Below are positions 26,806 to 36,693 of a DNA stretch of 64,000 nt, in pieces. Each line of letters opens with the position of its first letter. Position 1 is the first letter of the stretch. The notes beneath the pieces are model-generated. The model was not told the DNA's origin. It saw only the letters and a list, made by a program, of their open reading frames with translations, and made no database searches. The stretch comes from JBMOLL01 sp049325415 (lineage in GTDB: Bacteria > Bacteroidota > Bacteroidia > Bacteroidales > GCA-2748055): positions 1 to 64,000 of the forward strand of contig JBMOLL010000069.1 in assembly GCA_049325415.1 (NCBI GenBank), read 5' to 3'. The translations under genes were made by a program, and so were the position numbers.

Positions 26806-29800
26806 TCAGGACTCGTCCATCAACTTCAGATAGACCTCAATAGACTCAACCAGGCCCGAGCGGCTGAATATCTCATTGCTGAGCTGCCGGGGGATAGTCA
26901 TATCCTCCAGTTCAATAATATCCCCGCAAAATTTCTTTACTAAAAGTAAGGTCCTGGCAGCTAAATAGTACACGACTTTTATACTGCAAATGGAAAAAAT
27001 GAGGTAAGGCTCACCATTCTGGGGCCTGATAAATTCCTGTTCATTAATCAAAAAGGGTTTAAAGTGCAGGGTACCGTCATGGATCAATACACCGAGTTCC
27101 TTCATCCTGCATTTCATTTCCTCCTTCACTCTTCCTGATAATCCGGGCTGCCACCCATTCCTCCCGACAGGCGAACAAAAACAAGGGTCGGTGGGAAATG
27201 TATTGCTGCGGGATGGCTCTCTGTTCAATCCCAAATCCTGCCTGATCGAATAATAGCTACTTTTCAGATCCAAATTTATTTTGCTGGGCGTTTCTGAGTA
27301 ATGGACATTTTCAGATAAAGAAGCTACATTGTATAAAAGCTCTGAAAGAATAAACCAGTAATAGTTGCCGTAATCCTCCTTCTTGCTTAATAAATTCGAT
27401 TTCCCTGCGATTGAATCCTTTTTAAATACCGTATTGTACAATCCTAAAATATTCTCCTTTTCCGGAGCATTCAAAACATACAGTCCGGTAAGACAGTCTT
27501 TCAGATAAGAAACATGGTTCAAATCACCGTTAAAATGCAGATTCCCCTTCATATCCTGTCTGAAAACCGGTTGTTTACAGAATTTTAAAAGGCTTCTGAT
27601 AACCGGATATCTTCTTTGGTAGTGGGGTGCTATATTATTCTTTTCAAGTATTCCTTGATAAACTCTTGCAGGGAAAAGATGATATTTATTCAACCGGGTA
27701 TCATACAGACTGCTTTGTTTGATATTCTCCAGAAGCGAAACGGCAGATTCCAATGACAAAAAACAGGCGCCCAGAATAGCTACCTGCCCTTCCAGCATTT
27801 CCTCCAAATGTACAATTTCTGCTTTATTCCCTTTCACTTCAAGCAGGTTGTATGTATTGTAGAGACCATCCTTTCTGATCGAAACCCTGATCGTTTCCCG
27901 AATATGTTTACCTGCCAGTTCCAGAAACTCCAGAATATTTTCCTTCAGTAGTCTTTCCTTAACCTCTGGATAATCTGAATAAACCGATTGCCTGTAAATA
28001 CTACCTGCGATACCAAGTTTATCCATCAATTTCTTTCTTATTAAAGATGATTCAGCGGCCTGACCAGGATCTGTTCCGTTCAATACAAGCATAATATCTT
28101 TAAGGAAAGTGACCAGGTATGGAGAAACCGGAAATGACTTTCTATGATCCTTTTTAAACTGTTTAATTAAAAAATTCAGCAATCTGTTTATCTGATAGGT
28201 GGTTACCATGGAAATACCGCAGCCAGTCAGTTCATTCACAGAACAGTAGCGGTCAGCATTTTGAGTATTGATCCAGATACCTCCCCCTGGAATGAAATTA
28301 CCCAGACGGGTAAGAAGAGCAATTAAAAGCTTCTCAGTGAGTGAAGTATGAGCGATCTCCCCATACCTGCCAGTAAGAAATTTCGCATCTGCACCTTTGA
28401 TCTTCACCTTTGACCGGATGGATTCATCCAGTTTTGAATCGAACCAGACTGCATTAGAGGGATCTTCAAGAATTTCACTGTATGTCTTTATCCTGAAGGG
28501 AACATTGGCAAAGACAAACCACTCTTTGTCGAGCCAGTTTGCCAAAAGTTCCGGGTAATATTTATCGGTTAGCTCCAGGAAATTCAGAAGGCAACCGATC
28601 TGCTGATCGCCACCATATCCGATAAATGTTCCGGATTGTTCCGAACTGGGGACATCCCATTCGATTCCTTCCTTTGATATCCGGAATGCGTTATATCCAT
28701 CTACCGTCAAGGAATTCAGCAAGCGGAAAATCATTCCCGGAATGAATCCGGGATATGAGTATGCCAGTGCTTCCCAGCTCTGGAATATCTCTGTCCAATT
28801 TCCCTTGAAACCGAAAGACAGGCTCCTAAGTCTGGACCCTCTTTGACAGGGTATTGGGGAATCAGTTAAAGCAGCATGGTTCCGTATACCTGTCAGGGGT
28901 AAATACTCAATAGTTAGTCGAATCAAATCTGCATCACATGTCAGTTCGGCTTTCCTACATAACTCCTGGTAATAAACAAAGCCATTCACATCATCAAGCT
29001 TGTCCCGGAATCGGGATGCAACATCCTGGTTTACAACACTCAGGTGCGCTTCATAATCTTCACAATCAACAAGATAATCATTAAAAAAAATACCTCCTTG
29101 CCTGATATTGAAAAGGGCACCTGCAAAATGTCTGGATTCAACGACAGGATCATCGCATACTTGAATCCCGTCGGCAAGGGCTACTAATGATCTCAGATTG
29201 TTTATTCCGATTTGCACATCTTCTTCAATATTTTCTTCAATTCCTGAGTTTACCTTAATTTCTTCAATCAGGGAAGTCATTGACACGTGATCCATCGCCA
29301 CGTCGGCATTAATATACCACCTGGTTTTAGTCCCGGACTGGAGTTGAAGATCCCGGACAACCAGGTAGGAACCACGTTTCCCATTTTTGAAACTTTCCGT
29401 ATTTACCTTTCCGGTGAGTCTGAATGACTCAACCTGACCCTCCGACAAAAGAATGGCCCTGTTCTGCCTGGCTGTTCCCCATACTGCAGTAACCTTAAGT
29501 GTTTCATTGGCTTCAATTCTGTCCGGGGGAACAGCGGACAAACCGAAAATACCGACTCCTGTTTCCGGTTCAAGTTCATTCCTGATAAAGATTTCTGCCA
29601 TATCCTTCTGATGGTCCCGGATAGAAAGCGTTCTTCCGTATGGCTGAATATTCCGAATACCATCCAGAACAGAAAGGTCGATAACCCTGTCGGAGATATT
29701 TTTCAGGACAGCTTTTCTAACCCACCCGTATTTTTCGCTATTCATCCAGGTATACCGGAATGTCATTCCGAGTGAATAGTTTATCTCTTCGAACATGACT

Positions 29801-30201
29801 TTATTCCCGGCTGGATTTTTATATAGGTTCCTCTGGGTTTCCCAGATATACCTGTAAGAGGAACTGAAAGGTTCCCAGAGCATACAACCTTTATCAGTAA
29901 TAATTCTGAATATTGTAAAACTACCGGTAAATGCCGAGGAGTGGTGAATATTATCTTCGGATTCGAAGGGGAAAACTGACAGTTCCGGAGTTTTTCTGCC
30001 AGCGGTCAATCCTCCGGTACTTGAAATAAACATCCAATGATCGGAGTGACTGACTATATTCATCAGGAAGGGTTCAAGTCTGTCATATCCTGAAATCCGG
30101 AAAAACTGTTCACCATCCACAGTCACAAGGCGGTCCCACTCAGGTGTTCCTGTGGGTATCTTAAGAACTGATTCTCCGATGATAAGGTCTCCCGGGCACA
30201 T
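26806..30201 (-). CDS. putative cytoplasmic glycoside phosphorylase-like protein (GH94-clan / GH149-GH161-like)
   Basis: An 1131-residue protein with no signal peptide or membrane segment. The N-terminal third is a beta-rich domain (SSTGGLTAGRKTPELSVFPF, about residues 59-78), like the super-sandwich of GH94-type phosphorylases. The centre has an (alpha/alpha)6-like region with GFKGNWTEIFQSWEALAYSY (about 465), DGYNAFRISKEGIEWDVP and IGYGGDQQIGCLL; Asp532 in GGDQQI is my candidate general acid. As last gene of a beta-1,3-glucan locus with a permease upstream, a beta-1,3-oligoglucan phosphorylase fits the context. The family assignment is from memory of motifs and the substrate is inference; a non-phosphorolytic enzyme is possible. 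Confidence 0.55.
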   Translation of the reverse strand: MCPGDLIIGESVLKIPTGTPEWDRLVTVDGEQFFRISGYDRLEPFLMNIVSHSDHWMFISSTGGLTAGRKTPELSVFPFESEDNIHHSSAFTGSFTIFRIITDKGCMLWEPFSSSYRYIWETQRNLYKNPAGNKVMFEEINYSLGMTFRYTWMNSEKYGWVRKAVLKNISDRVIDLSVLDGIRNIQPYGRTLSIRDHQKDMAEIFIRNELEPETGVGIFGLSAVPPDRIEANETLKVTAVWGTARQNRAILLSEGQVESFRLTGKVNTESFKNGKRGSYLVVRDLQLQSGTKTRWYINADVAMDHVSMTSLIEEIKVNSGIEENIEEDVQIGINNLRSLVALADGIQVCDDPVVESRHFAGALFNIRQGGIFFNDYLVDCEDYEAHLSVVNQDVASRFRDKLDDVNGFVYYQELCRKAELTCDADLIRLTIEYLPLTGIRNHAALTDSPIPCQRGSRLRSLSFGFKGNWTEIFQSWEALAYSYPGFIPGMIFRLLNSLTVDGYNAFRISKEGIEWDVPSSEQSGTFIGYGGDQQIGCLLNFLELTDKYYPELLANWLDKEWFVFANVPFRIKTYSEILEDPSNAVWFDSKLDESIRSKVKIKGADAKFLTGRYGEIAHTSLTEKLLIALLTRLGNFIPGGGIWINTQNADRYCSVNELTGCGISMVTTYQINRLLNFLIKQFKKDHRKSFPVSPYLVTFLKDIMLVLNGTDPGQAAESSLIRKKLMDKLGIAGSIYRQSVYSDYPEVKERLLKENILEFLELAGKHIRETIRVSIRKDGLYNTYNLLEVKGNKAEIVHLEEMLEGQVAILGACFLSLESAVSLLENIKQSSLYDTRLNKYHLFPARVYQGILEKNNIAPHYQRRYPVIRSLLKFCKQPVFRQDMKGNLHFNGDLNHVSYLKDCLTGLYVLNAPEKENILGLYNTVFKKDSIAGKSNLLSKKEDYGNYYWFILSELLYNVASLSENVHYSETPSKINLDLKSSYYSIRQDLGLNREPSRSNTFPTDPCFCSPVGRNGWQPGLSGRVKEEMKCRMKELGVLIHDGTLHFKPFLINEQEFIRPQNGEPYLIFSICSIKVVYYLAARTLLLVKKFCGDIIELEDMTIPRQLSNEIFSRSGLVESIEVYLKLMDES

Positions 30202-30209
30202 TGTGTAAA

Positions 30210-31520
30210 TTATTTTACGAAGAAGGGGAAATTAAACGTAGCTACATGATTATTCCCATCAGATGCGTAAATGAAAAGTCTGTAAGCTCCCGGAACATCC
30301 GGGGCTTTGAACTCAAAACCGTCCTGAGTGAAGGTTAAATCCTTTATTATGATCGCCTGAGGTCTGGATTCAATATCTCCCCCTTCTCTTTTATCAGAAC
30401 TTTCTTCAAGGACCTCAATTTTGTAGCTTATATCATCTTCGTCAGGATCGCTGACAAGACACTTGCAAATACAAGGTTCACCGGGAATGGTGGTTATGTT
30501 ATTATTTCTTCCCTTTTCATTAAATGTTGCATTATGAAACCTCGGTGCCCTGTTCTCCGGCCAGGATCCGGTCCAATAATAATGCAGTACGTCTATGGCT
30601 TCGGTCTCCTCACCACTCTCTGAAAAAAGTCCATACCATGTCGGGGTTCTTTCCTGTTTCTGTCCCCAGAGAAAAACAAAGGATCCCATACAGAGCGAAT
30701 CATCTTTCAGGATCACGTTCTCATACCTGTATTTTATGGCATCGGCTTTTTCAGAAGAAGATTGTTCAATAGGAGCATTCCAGGAAGTCTGTCCGACTTC
30801 CCAATGACCTGTAGCACCCCATTCAGAAACCAGGTATGGCTTTTTATAACCGGCATCTTTCAACCTTGTACTGAGGTTGACCACATCGGCGTACATCTGA
30901 ACTGAAATAAAATCAATTTCCGGACAATATTCTTTGATATAGTCGACATCAGTTTTGGAAATTCCGGAAAGCATGGTTGTTGTTGGATGATTTCCGTCAT
31001 TTTTATGGATATAATTGGCAATATCATTGACAGCCCTCCAGACTTTTGGATTGGTCGATCTAAGATTCAGTTCATTACCGATACCCCATGCCAGTAATGC
31101 AGGATGATTTTTATACTTATCGACCTGTTTCACCAACCGTTCATACTGTTCTCTTACCTTTACCGTATCATTATAATCAAACCCGTGTCTTTCCAGGGCA
31201 ACATTCAGACCCATGACAACCATAAGGCCGTTTTCCCTGGCAAGGTCCAGGACCTGTTCACCTGTCTGTTTGCTGTTATCGACCCGCCAGGTCCTGAAAG
31301 TATTGCCCCCATGTCCGGCCAGTGCTTTAATATCACCTCCTTCGCACCCGGCTCCCTTGATATAAAATTCCTGGTTGTTGACATACAGGCGGTATTTGCC
31401 TTCCATATCTTTCATTTCCACATGGGCCGGGGTCCAGTTCTCACCGGTTTTTTCCATTTTATTGTTACAGGCTGATAGTGCAAAAAGCACAATGAATGCA
31501 AGTGTTGTGTTCAGTTTCAT
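30210..31520 (-). CDS. clan GH-A glycoside hydrolase lipoprotein with C-terminal Ig/cadherin-like domain
   Basis: A 436-residue lipoprotein (lipobox LSAC, Cys18). A short N-terminal strand region (YRLYVNNQEFYIKGAG) leads into a TIM barrel resembling the catalytic part of GH2/GH5 enzymes. Acid/base Glu150 is in WGIGNELN and nucleophile Glu233 in LVSEWGATG; FLWGQKQ near 285 completes the barrel. From about 325 a beta-sandwich (SDPDEDDISYKIEV, ending YRLFIYASDGNNHVATF) looks Ig/cadherin-like. It lies between the permease and the phosphorylase-like gene and is predicted to act on beta-glucan oligosaccharides on the cell surface or in the periplasm. The exact GH family is not determined. Confidence 0.75.
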   Translation of the reverse strand: MKLNTTLAFIVLFALSACNNKMEKTGENWTPAHVEMKDMEGKYRLYVNNQEFYIKGAGCEGGDIKALAGHGGNTFRTWRVDNSKQTGEQVLDLARENGLMVVMGLNVALERHGFDYNDTVKVREQYERLVKQVDKYKNHPALLAWGIGNELNLRSTNPKVWRAVNDIANYIHKNDGNHPTTTMLSGISKTDVDYIKEYCPEIDFISVQMYADVVNLSTRLKDAGYKKPYLVSEWGATGHWEVGQTSWNAPIEQSSSEKADAIKYRYENVILKDDSLCMGSFVFLWGQKQERTPTWYGLFSESGEETEAIDVLHYYWTGSWPENRAPRFHNATFNEKGRNNNITTIPGEPCICKCLVSDPDEDDISYKIEVLEESSDKREGGDIESRPQAIIIKDLTFTQDGFEFKAPDVPGAYRLFIYASDGNNHVATFNFPFFVK

Positions 31521-31532
31521 CTTATTAAATAT

Positions 31533-33104
31533 TTATTTCCGTACTAACTGTTTTTCAATTTCTTCCAGTGATTTACCCTTTGTTTCCGGTATAAAATAGG
31601 CCACAAAAAGCAGGGTTAGGAATCCAAAAACGGCATAGATTAAATAGGTGGCACCCGAGCCAAGGTATTCCAGTTCCAGAGGAAATACTGTTGCGATTGA
31701 GAAGCTTACAATAGAGTTCCAGAATCCCGCAAGGGAAATCGCCAGACCGCGAAGCTTATTCGGAAAGATTTCCGAGAAAAGCGTCCACATAACCGGACCG
31801 AGTGAAATGGCAAAAGAAGCTACAAAAAGTATAAGACCGATCAGCACCCCAACCGAGTTTATAGTTATACAGTTTTTGATTATCACCTCCTTATATGAAT
31901 TGTAAAAATCCTTCCCAATAGTATTTCTTACTTCATCAAAAAAAATGGTCTCCTTTTTATACGTTTTGCCAAGCATGGGCTCCAGTAGTTCAGTTAGCTC
32001 AACACAATCATCTGATTTTCCACTTTTTTGCAGTTCAGATACAATGCCTGACAAATTATATTCTGTAAGGGAATAATGAGCAGTTATAAAAGATACTCCA
32101 ACAATAGACAGTGATATAAAGATACCGACAGAGCCGATGATCAGAAGAGGTTTTCTACCCAGTCTGTCGATAAGAAACATAGCAATGACAGTCATAACTA
32201 CATTTGTCAAACCGAGAATGATGGCCTGCATGAAAGCCGTATCTTTTCCGTCTCCTGCCATTTCAAAAATCATTGGCGCATAATAGAAAATGGCATTAAT
32301 ACCAGTGATCTGCTGGAAGAACGCGATCCCAAGTCCTATAAGCAGAACCCATTTCATTTTCCTGGAAAAAAGCTCGGCGAGTGAGCCTTTTTCGTTTTTA
32401 CACTCTGCTTCCAGGCTTGTTCTGATTTCTTTAAATACAGAATCGGCATGATGTTTACCATTGATCTTTATAAGGACCTTCAAGGCTTCTTCATCAAATT
32501 TCTTTCTGATTAACCATCTTGGGCTGCGCGGTACAAAGAAGAGAAACAGGAAATACAACCCTGCAGGTACTAGTCCTACGCCAAGCATCCATCTCCAACT
32601 CAGATCGGTGTCTGATACTGTTCTCTGAATAAAATAATTGGAGAAATAGGCTACAAAAATTCCCAAAACAATATTTAGCTGGTTCAAGGTAACCAGGGTT
32701 CCTCTCCACTTTCGGGGAGCGATCTCCGCAATATACATGGGTGCTACCAGGATTGCCATCCCTACTCCAACACCACCGACAATCCTAGCCGCTATAAAGA
32801 ATACAATATTATGCGCAAGTGCGGTACCCAGTGCACAGCAAGCAAAAAGAAATGCGGTAATCAAAAGGACTTTTTTTCTTCCATACCTGTCTGCAAGTGG
32901 ACCGGCTATCAGGTTTCCACCAATCGAGCCCAGAATAATGGAGCTGACCGAAAGTCCGATTAGCCATGACCCGGTATCCAGCCCGAAAGTAACTTTATAA
33001 TATGGAGTAGCGCCTGAAATAACTGCACTGTCGAACCCAAGCAGGAAGCCTCCAAGTGCTGCAATGAGTGAAATCAGTATGGCATAAAGATAATTAGGTT
33101 TCAT
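31533..33104 (-). CDS. sugar porter MFS transporter
   Basis: A 523-residue inner membrane permease of the sugar porter family (XylE/GLUT-like) with 12 predicted helices. The diagnostic motifs are DRYGRKK in loop 2-3 (about residue 72), PRSPRWL after helix 6 (about 192), QQITGINAIFYYAP in helix 7, DRLGRKPLL in loop 8-9 (about 309) and PETKGKSLEEIE at the C-terminus. A non-standard insert (about 345-405, SELQKSGKSDDCVEL) separates helices 9 and 10. It lies between GH128 and the GH-A lipoprotein gene and probably imports glucose or short beta-glucan oligomers. Confidence 0.92.
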   Translation of the reverse strand: MKPNYLYAILISLIAALGGFLLGFDSAVISGATPYYKVTFGLDTGSWLIGLSVSSIILGSIGGNLIAGPLADRYGRKKVLLITAFLFACCALGTALAHNIVFFIAARIVGGVGVGMAILVAPMYIAEIAPRKWRGTLVTLNQLNIVLGIFVAYFSNYFIQRTVSDTDLSWRWMLGVGLVPAGLYFLFLFFVPRSPRWLIRKKFDEEALKVLIKINGKHHADSVFKEIRTSLEAECKNEKGSLAELFSRKMKWVLLIGLGIAFFQQITGINAIFYYAPMIFEMAGDGKDTAFMQAIILGLTNVVMTVIAMFLIDRLGRKPLLIIGSVGIFISLSIVGVSFITAHYSLTEYNLSGIVSELQKSGKSDDCVELTELLEPMLGKTYKKETIFFDEVRNTIGKDFYNSYKEVIIKNCITINSVGVLIGLILFVASFAISLGPVMWTLFSEIFPNKLRGLAISLAGFWNSIVSFSIATVFPLELEYLGSGATYLIYAVFGFLTLLFVAYFIPETKGKSLEEIEKQLVRK

Positions 33105-33311
33105 ATCTGTTTTTTATAACTCACATTTTCATTCTCCCATCTCAGGAGTCATCATTAATTTCTCTCTTGCCTTATTTTTTTCAGGTCAGTTAACTTATTT
33201 GTTACCGGATACGACAGTATCCCTTTTCTTTTCGAATTAACTCCATCGCCGGATTTTTCAGCCGTATTAATAAAATAACGTGTACTTCTTGGAAAACAAA
33301 ATGGTAATAAT

Positions 33312-34604
33312 TTAACTGAATCTAAGCCAGTTCAGACATATTCTGCCCTTTGAAGGAGTAATCCTGATGATGTGCCTACCCTCCGAGAGTGTCAATTCGA
33401 GCCCCACTGTATTCCATATATAATCCTGACCGGTATTTTCAAGATTTAGAACTGTTTCCTGAATACCATCGATCTCTATTTCGATTTCCGAATCAATAAA
33501 AGTTGCATAACGAAACTCAAGGGAATATACTTTGCTTTTTTCTGCCCGAAGTCTGTATTCCACCCATTGCTGCGGCAGAAAATTATAAAGTTCAAGCGAT
33601 TCGTTAGGGGCTTCTGATGTGACCCTAACTCTGGGACCGCTTACCCATGTACCATTGAGACTCTCCGAAATACTTATCGAATTATAATGTTCAGCCTCAA
33701 TAATTTGTTGCTCAGCATAATAAATACTGGTATCAAGAGAAGACATCCCGACAAATATCTTCCCCAGGTCAGTTAAGGTTCCCTGGGAAGTTGCTTTGAG
33801 AAGGAACATGTATGGAAAGTTATCTTCACTGCCGCCGCCCCTTGGAATGAACCAGGCATACCTGAAAATATCAGGATCGCTCTCCAGGTAGTTGATCATA
33901 TCTGACATAAATTGCTGCTGCCCTTCCGCTGTAAACGAATTTTCATTTAATCCATCCCAGGCACAAAATTCCGTAAGCCAGATCGGTTTACCATATTTTT
34001 TAAACTTTTCCAGAAAGGACACGACAGAATACACACCTGGCATGTAACAATGGACCGCAATTCCCTCAACATCTTCAAGAGGAACAAGGGAGAAAAATTC
34101 ATCCAGCCATACTATTGGATCCGAATATCCAGGGAGATTACCATAATTCAAGGCAGGAGAGATCATTTTTAATCCAAGCTCATTGGCCAGGCCTTTTACT
34201 TTCACCCATTCCATGGCAGCCTGGGAGGGAGTCATGTCGGACTGACTTGTCATATTAGGTTCATTGAATCCCAACAGGTACCTGCAATCTGGATGAGAGG
34301 AAATATACTCTCTTAATGCAGCTTCATTAATGCTGTTCCAGGCCATCGGGCAATAGTCCATTTTTAGACTGTCAACAGCCGTATCATGTAGAGGACTAAA
34401 AGATGGCGCCCAGTTATACGACCATGATACTCCCTTACCCAGAACTTTGATATCGACTGCATTCTGAAAATTGAAAGAAACTCCCCTTTTTACACTGCGT
34501 CCCTGGGTGAACGGTCCCTCAGGCACTAGGGGCTCCGTTCCCCGGGGATCGCAGGAAAAGGAAAAAAAAAGTAATACGGGTATCAGGCAGGCAAACGGAT
34601 TCAT
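33312..34604 (-). CDS. GH128 endo-beta-1,3-glucanase lipoprotein with CBM6/35-like domain
   Basis: A 430-residue secreted enzyme with lipoprotein-like signal (FFSFSC, about 13-18). The catalytic domain (about 38-285) begins with KRGVSFNFQN and has GH128 hallmarks: WSYNWAPS, acid/base Glu115 in LLGFNEPN and nucleophile Glu212 in IWLTEFCAWDG. The C-terminal 130 residues, starting IIEAEHYNSIS, form a CBM6/CBM35-like beta-sandwich ending NWLRF. GH128 enzymes cut beta-1,3-glucans. It is 10 bases downstream of the GH16 gene and co-transcribed with it. Confidence 0.88.
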   Translation of the reverse strand: MNPFACLIPVLLFFSFSCDPRGTEPLVPEGPFTQGRSVKRGVSFNFQNAVDIKVLGKGVSWSYNWAPSFSPLHDTAVDSLKMDYCPMAWNSINEAALREYISSHPDCRYLLGFNEPNMTSQSDMTPSQAAMEWVKVKGLANELGLKMISPALNYGNLPGYSDPIVWLDEFFSLVPLEDVEGIAVHCYMPGVYSVVSFLEKFKKYGKPIWLTEFCAWDGLNENSFTAEGQQQFMSDMINYLESDPDIFRYAWFIPRGGGSEDNFPYMFLLKATSQGTLTDLGKIFVGMSSLDTSIYYAEQQIIEAEHYNSISISESLNGTWVSGPRVRVTSEAPNESLELYNFLPQQWVEYRLRAEKSKVYSLEFRYATFIDSEIEIEIDGIQETVLNLENTGQDYIWNTVGLELTLSEGRHIIRITPSKGRICLNWLRFS

Positions 34605-34614
34605 TTAAAAGGAG

Positions 34615-35658
34615 TTATTTATACTGATACACCCTGATATAATCAATCTGGTAAAGAACCGGGTTGTCAAACATTGTATCATCGATGGTACCACCCCAAT
34701 TGCCTCCGATAGCCAGATTAATAATGAAAAAGAAAGGTGTGTTAAAAGGCCAGTCTTTGGAATCCTGAAGCTGAGCTGTTTCCCCAAATGTGGCTGTTTC
34801 GACCCCGTCAACATAGAAATGCATTCGATCATAGCCCTGAAATTCATTTTCGATCCACTCCAGAGTGATTACATGGAAGTCATCCGCAGCATTCACCTCC
34901 AGGGTCTGTGTAGCACTGAAATTTTTACCGTTCATACCGTTCTTATTCAAAGTATGAAGAGCACAGTGGATGTTTTTCGGTTCTTTTCCTACATGCTCCA
35001 TGATGTCAATCTCCCCACACCCTGGCCAACTACCCACTTTTCCCAGCATCCAGAATGCCGGCCAGGTACCTGCACCTTTGGGAAGCCTAAGCCGCGCCTC
35101 GATTTTTCCATAAGCAAATTCCTGTTTGTTTAGCGATTTGATACGTGCCGAGGTGTAGCTGCTTCCGCTATAAGATTCCTTTCTTGCTTCAATGACAAGC
35201 ATCCCGTTTTCAACCCTGATATTCTCAGACCGGCTGGTATAATACTCCTTCTCATTATTGCCCCAGCCCCAAGACCCGGTTCCTGTTTCGTAGGTCCAGT
35301 TATCAGTGTTCAGACTTGAACCATCAAATTCATCTGACCAGACGAGTTCATATTCTCTCTCCGGAACAGTCACCACACACGAATCCACCAACTCCCCGAG
35401 AGTGGCCTTAATGATTGCAGTTCCCGGGGCAAGAGCTGTTATCGTACCAAAGAATACAGATACCACTTTATCATTATCGGATGACCAAACAACCGCTTCT
35501 CCTGTATTGGGAGCTTTTGTGACCTTGATGATATCTTTACTACCCACTTCAAGGATCAATTCATCTTTATCAAGTTCCAGATCTACAGACTCATTTCTGT
35601 CGCAGGCTTCCGGTAATTGCAAAATGAGAAACAGAAATAAAAAAAAGTACACTCTCAT
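34615..35658 (-). CDS. GH16 laminarinase-type glucanase with N-terminal BIG2 domain
   Basis: A 347-residue secreted enzyme. Signal peptide with likely lipidation at QLPEAC (about 14-19), a BIG2 Ig-like domain (about 28-100), then a GH16 jelly roll starting YELVWSDEFDG. The catalytic motif is GEIDIMEH with nucleophile Glu216, Asp218 and acid/base Glu221; this beta-bulge form E-I-D-I-M-E is typical of laminarinases and lichenases. WPAFWMLG and WPFNTPFFFIINLAIGG are the other subsite motifs. It lies directly after a strong terminator in the locus, before GH128. Confidence 0.93.
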   Translation of the reverse strand: MRVYFFLFLFLILQLPEACDRNESVDLELDKDELILEVGSKDIIKVTKAPNTGEAVVWSSDNDKVVSVFFGTITALAPGTAIIKATLGELVDSCVVTVPEREYELVWSDEFDGSSLNTDNWTYETGTGSWGWGNNEKEYYTSRSENIRVENGMLVIEARKESYSGSSYTSARIKSLNKQEFAYGKIEARLRLPKGAGTWPAFWMLGKVGSWPGCGEIDIMEHVGKEPKNIHCALHTLNKNGMNGKNFSATQTLEVNAADDFHVITLEWIENEFQGYDRMHFYVDGVETATFGETAQLQDSKDWPFNTPFFFIINLAIGGNWGGTIDDTMFDNPVLYQIDYIRVYQYK

Positions 35659-35670
35659 AACATGAATTTA

Positions 35671-35703
35671 AATTATTGAGGAGCAAAAAGCTCCTCAATA
35701 ATT
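35671..35703 (-). terminator. strong hairpin between SGBP and GH16 genes
   Basis: Perfect 14-base arms (35671-35684 and 35690-35703) with a 5-A loop and A/T-rich flanks. It lies 13 bases past the surface-glycan-binding gene stop and 13 bases before the GH16 start codon. It should terminate or attenuate transcription, or protect the upstream susCD-SGBP mRNA 3' end. Confidence 0.75.
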
Positions 35704-35715
35704 GTTTAACCAAAA

Positions 35716-36663
35716 CTATTTCGACGCCTTTTTATAAAAGAACACAGCATCCATATCAAGGGTGATGCCCGCAGCACCTCCCGCAAGGAACTCAACAATA
35801 TTCAGGTTGTCTGAAAATGCTTTGTTATAGAATAATCCAAGGGAATTAAGGTAACTGACAGGTATTTCGATCTCCTGCCATTCATTATCCCTTACAAAAT
35901 CCCTGTAGGGTGCCACACCTTCAATAGGAACATTTCCTATGCACACGGCAGCAGAGGTGGATTTATCTGTGAATTTGAACAGATAGCCTGAAACCAGTTG
36001 TGAACTTTTCAAAGCAACATGAAATACATAATCATCAGGATTGTCATACATATCTGTCATATCTATCGTTCCATAACCGGTACCCAGGTTCCAGCCAGCG
36101 CCTGACCAGCCAACAATAGAAACAATAAGGCTCACCCAGCCTTCGTTCTGCCCGTAAAAGTTCGTTCCAACCGGTGTACCGGCAACAAAGGTATTCTCCC
36201 AAACCCAGAGGTTCTTTATATCCTCATCGGGCCGGAAATCGTTGTCTACTTTATCCTTGATAAATTCATAGGAGATTTCATCCATCTGAATAACATGATA
36301 ATTTGTTCCCTTGAGTGATTCCGGCAGGTTGTTCGGATCGATCTGTTTTGCAGTAACGGTAACCTCGCAACTGGCAGTAAATGCACCGCATGTGGCGGCA
36401 ATGGTGGTTGTTCCGATTTTAATCCCGGTTACCACACCATTATTCACGACTGCGACGGTAGGATCAGAAGAACTCCACAGGATATCACCTTCAGCACCTG
36501 AAGGTTCAAGGGTTGCCAACAGTGTAACTGCAGATTCCATTGGCAACTCGAGGGTTACCTGATCAAGACTGATCCCCGTAACCTCAATGATCTTTTCATC
36601 ACAGCCAGAGAATAAAAGTACAACAAGGCTGATTAATACAGAATAAAACGCTGTTCGTCTCAT
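35716..36663 (-). CDS. surface glycan-binding lipoprotein (SusE/F position) with BIG2 domain
   Basis: A 315-residue lipoprotein (lipobox FSGC, Cys21). The N-terminal BIG2 domain (about 28-105, ILWSSSDPTVAVVNNGVVTG) resembles the one on the GH16 neighbour. It is followed by a beta-rich C-terminal domain of about 195 residues (NEGWVSLIVSIVGWSGAGWN) rich in exposed aromatics. It is 30 bases downstream of susD, the usual place of outer-surface glycan-binding proteins. I infer binding of beta-1,3-glucan outside the cell. No catalytic motif was seen. Confidence 0.75.
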   Translation of the reverse strand: MRRTAFYSVLISLVVLLFSGCDEKIIEVTGISLDQVTLELPMESAVTLLATLEPSGAEGDILWSSSDPTVAVVNNGVVTGIKIGTTTIAATCGAFTASCEVTVTAKQIDPNNLPESLKGTNYHVIQMDEISYEFIKDKVDNDFRPDEDIKNLWVWENTFVAGTPVGTNFYGQNEGWVSLIVSIVGWSGAGWNLGTGYGTIDMTDMYDNPDDYVFHVALKSSQLVSGYLFKFTDKSTSAAVCIGNVPIEGVAPYRDFVRDNEWQEIEIPVSYLNSLGLFYNKAFSDNLNIVEFLAGGAAGITLDMDAVFFYKKASK

Positions 36664-36693
36664 TTTTTGGAAGTTTTTAGTGAATATTATTAT

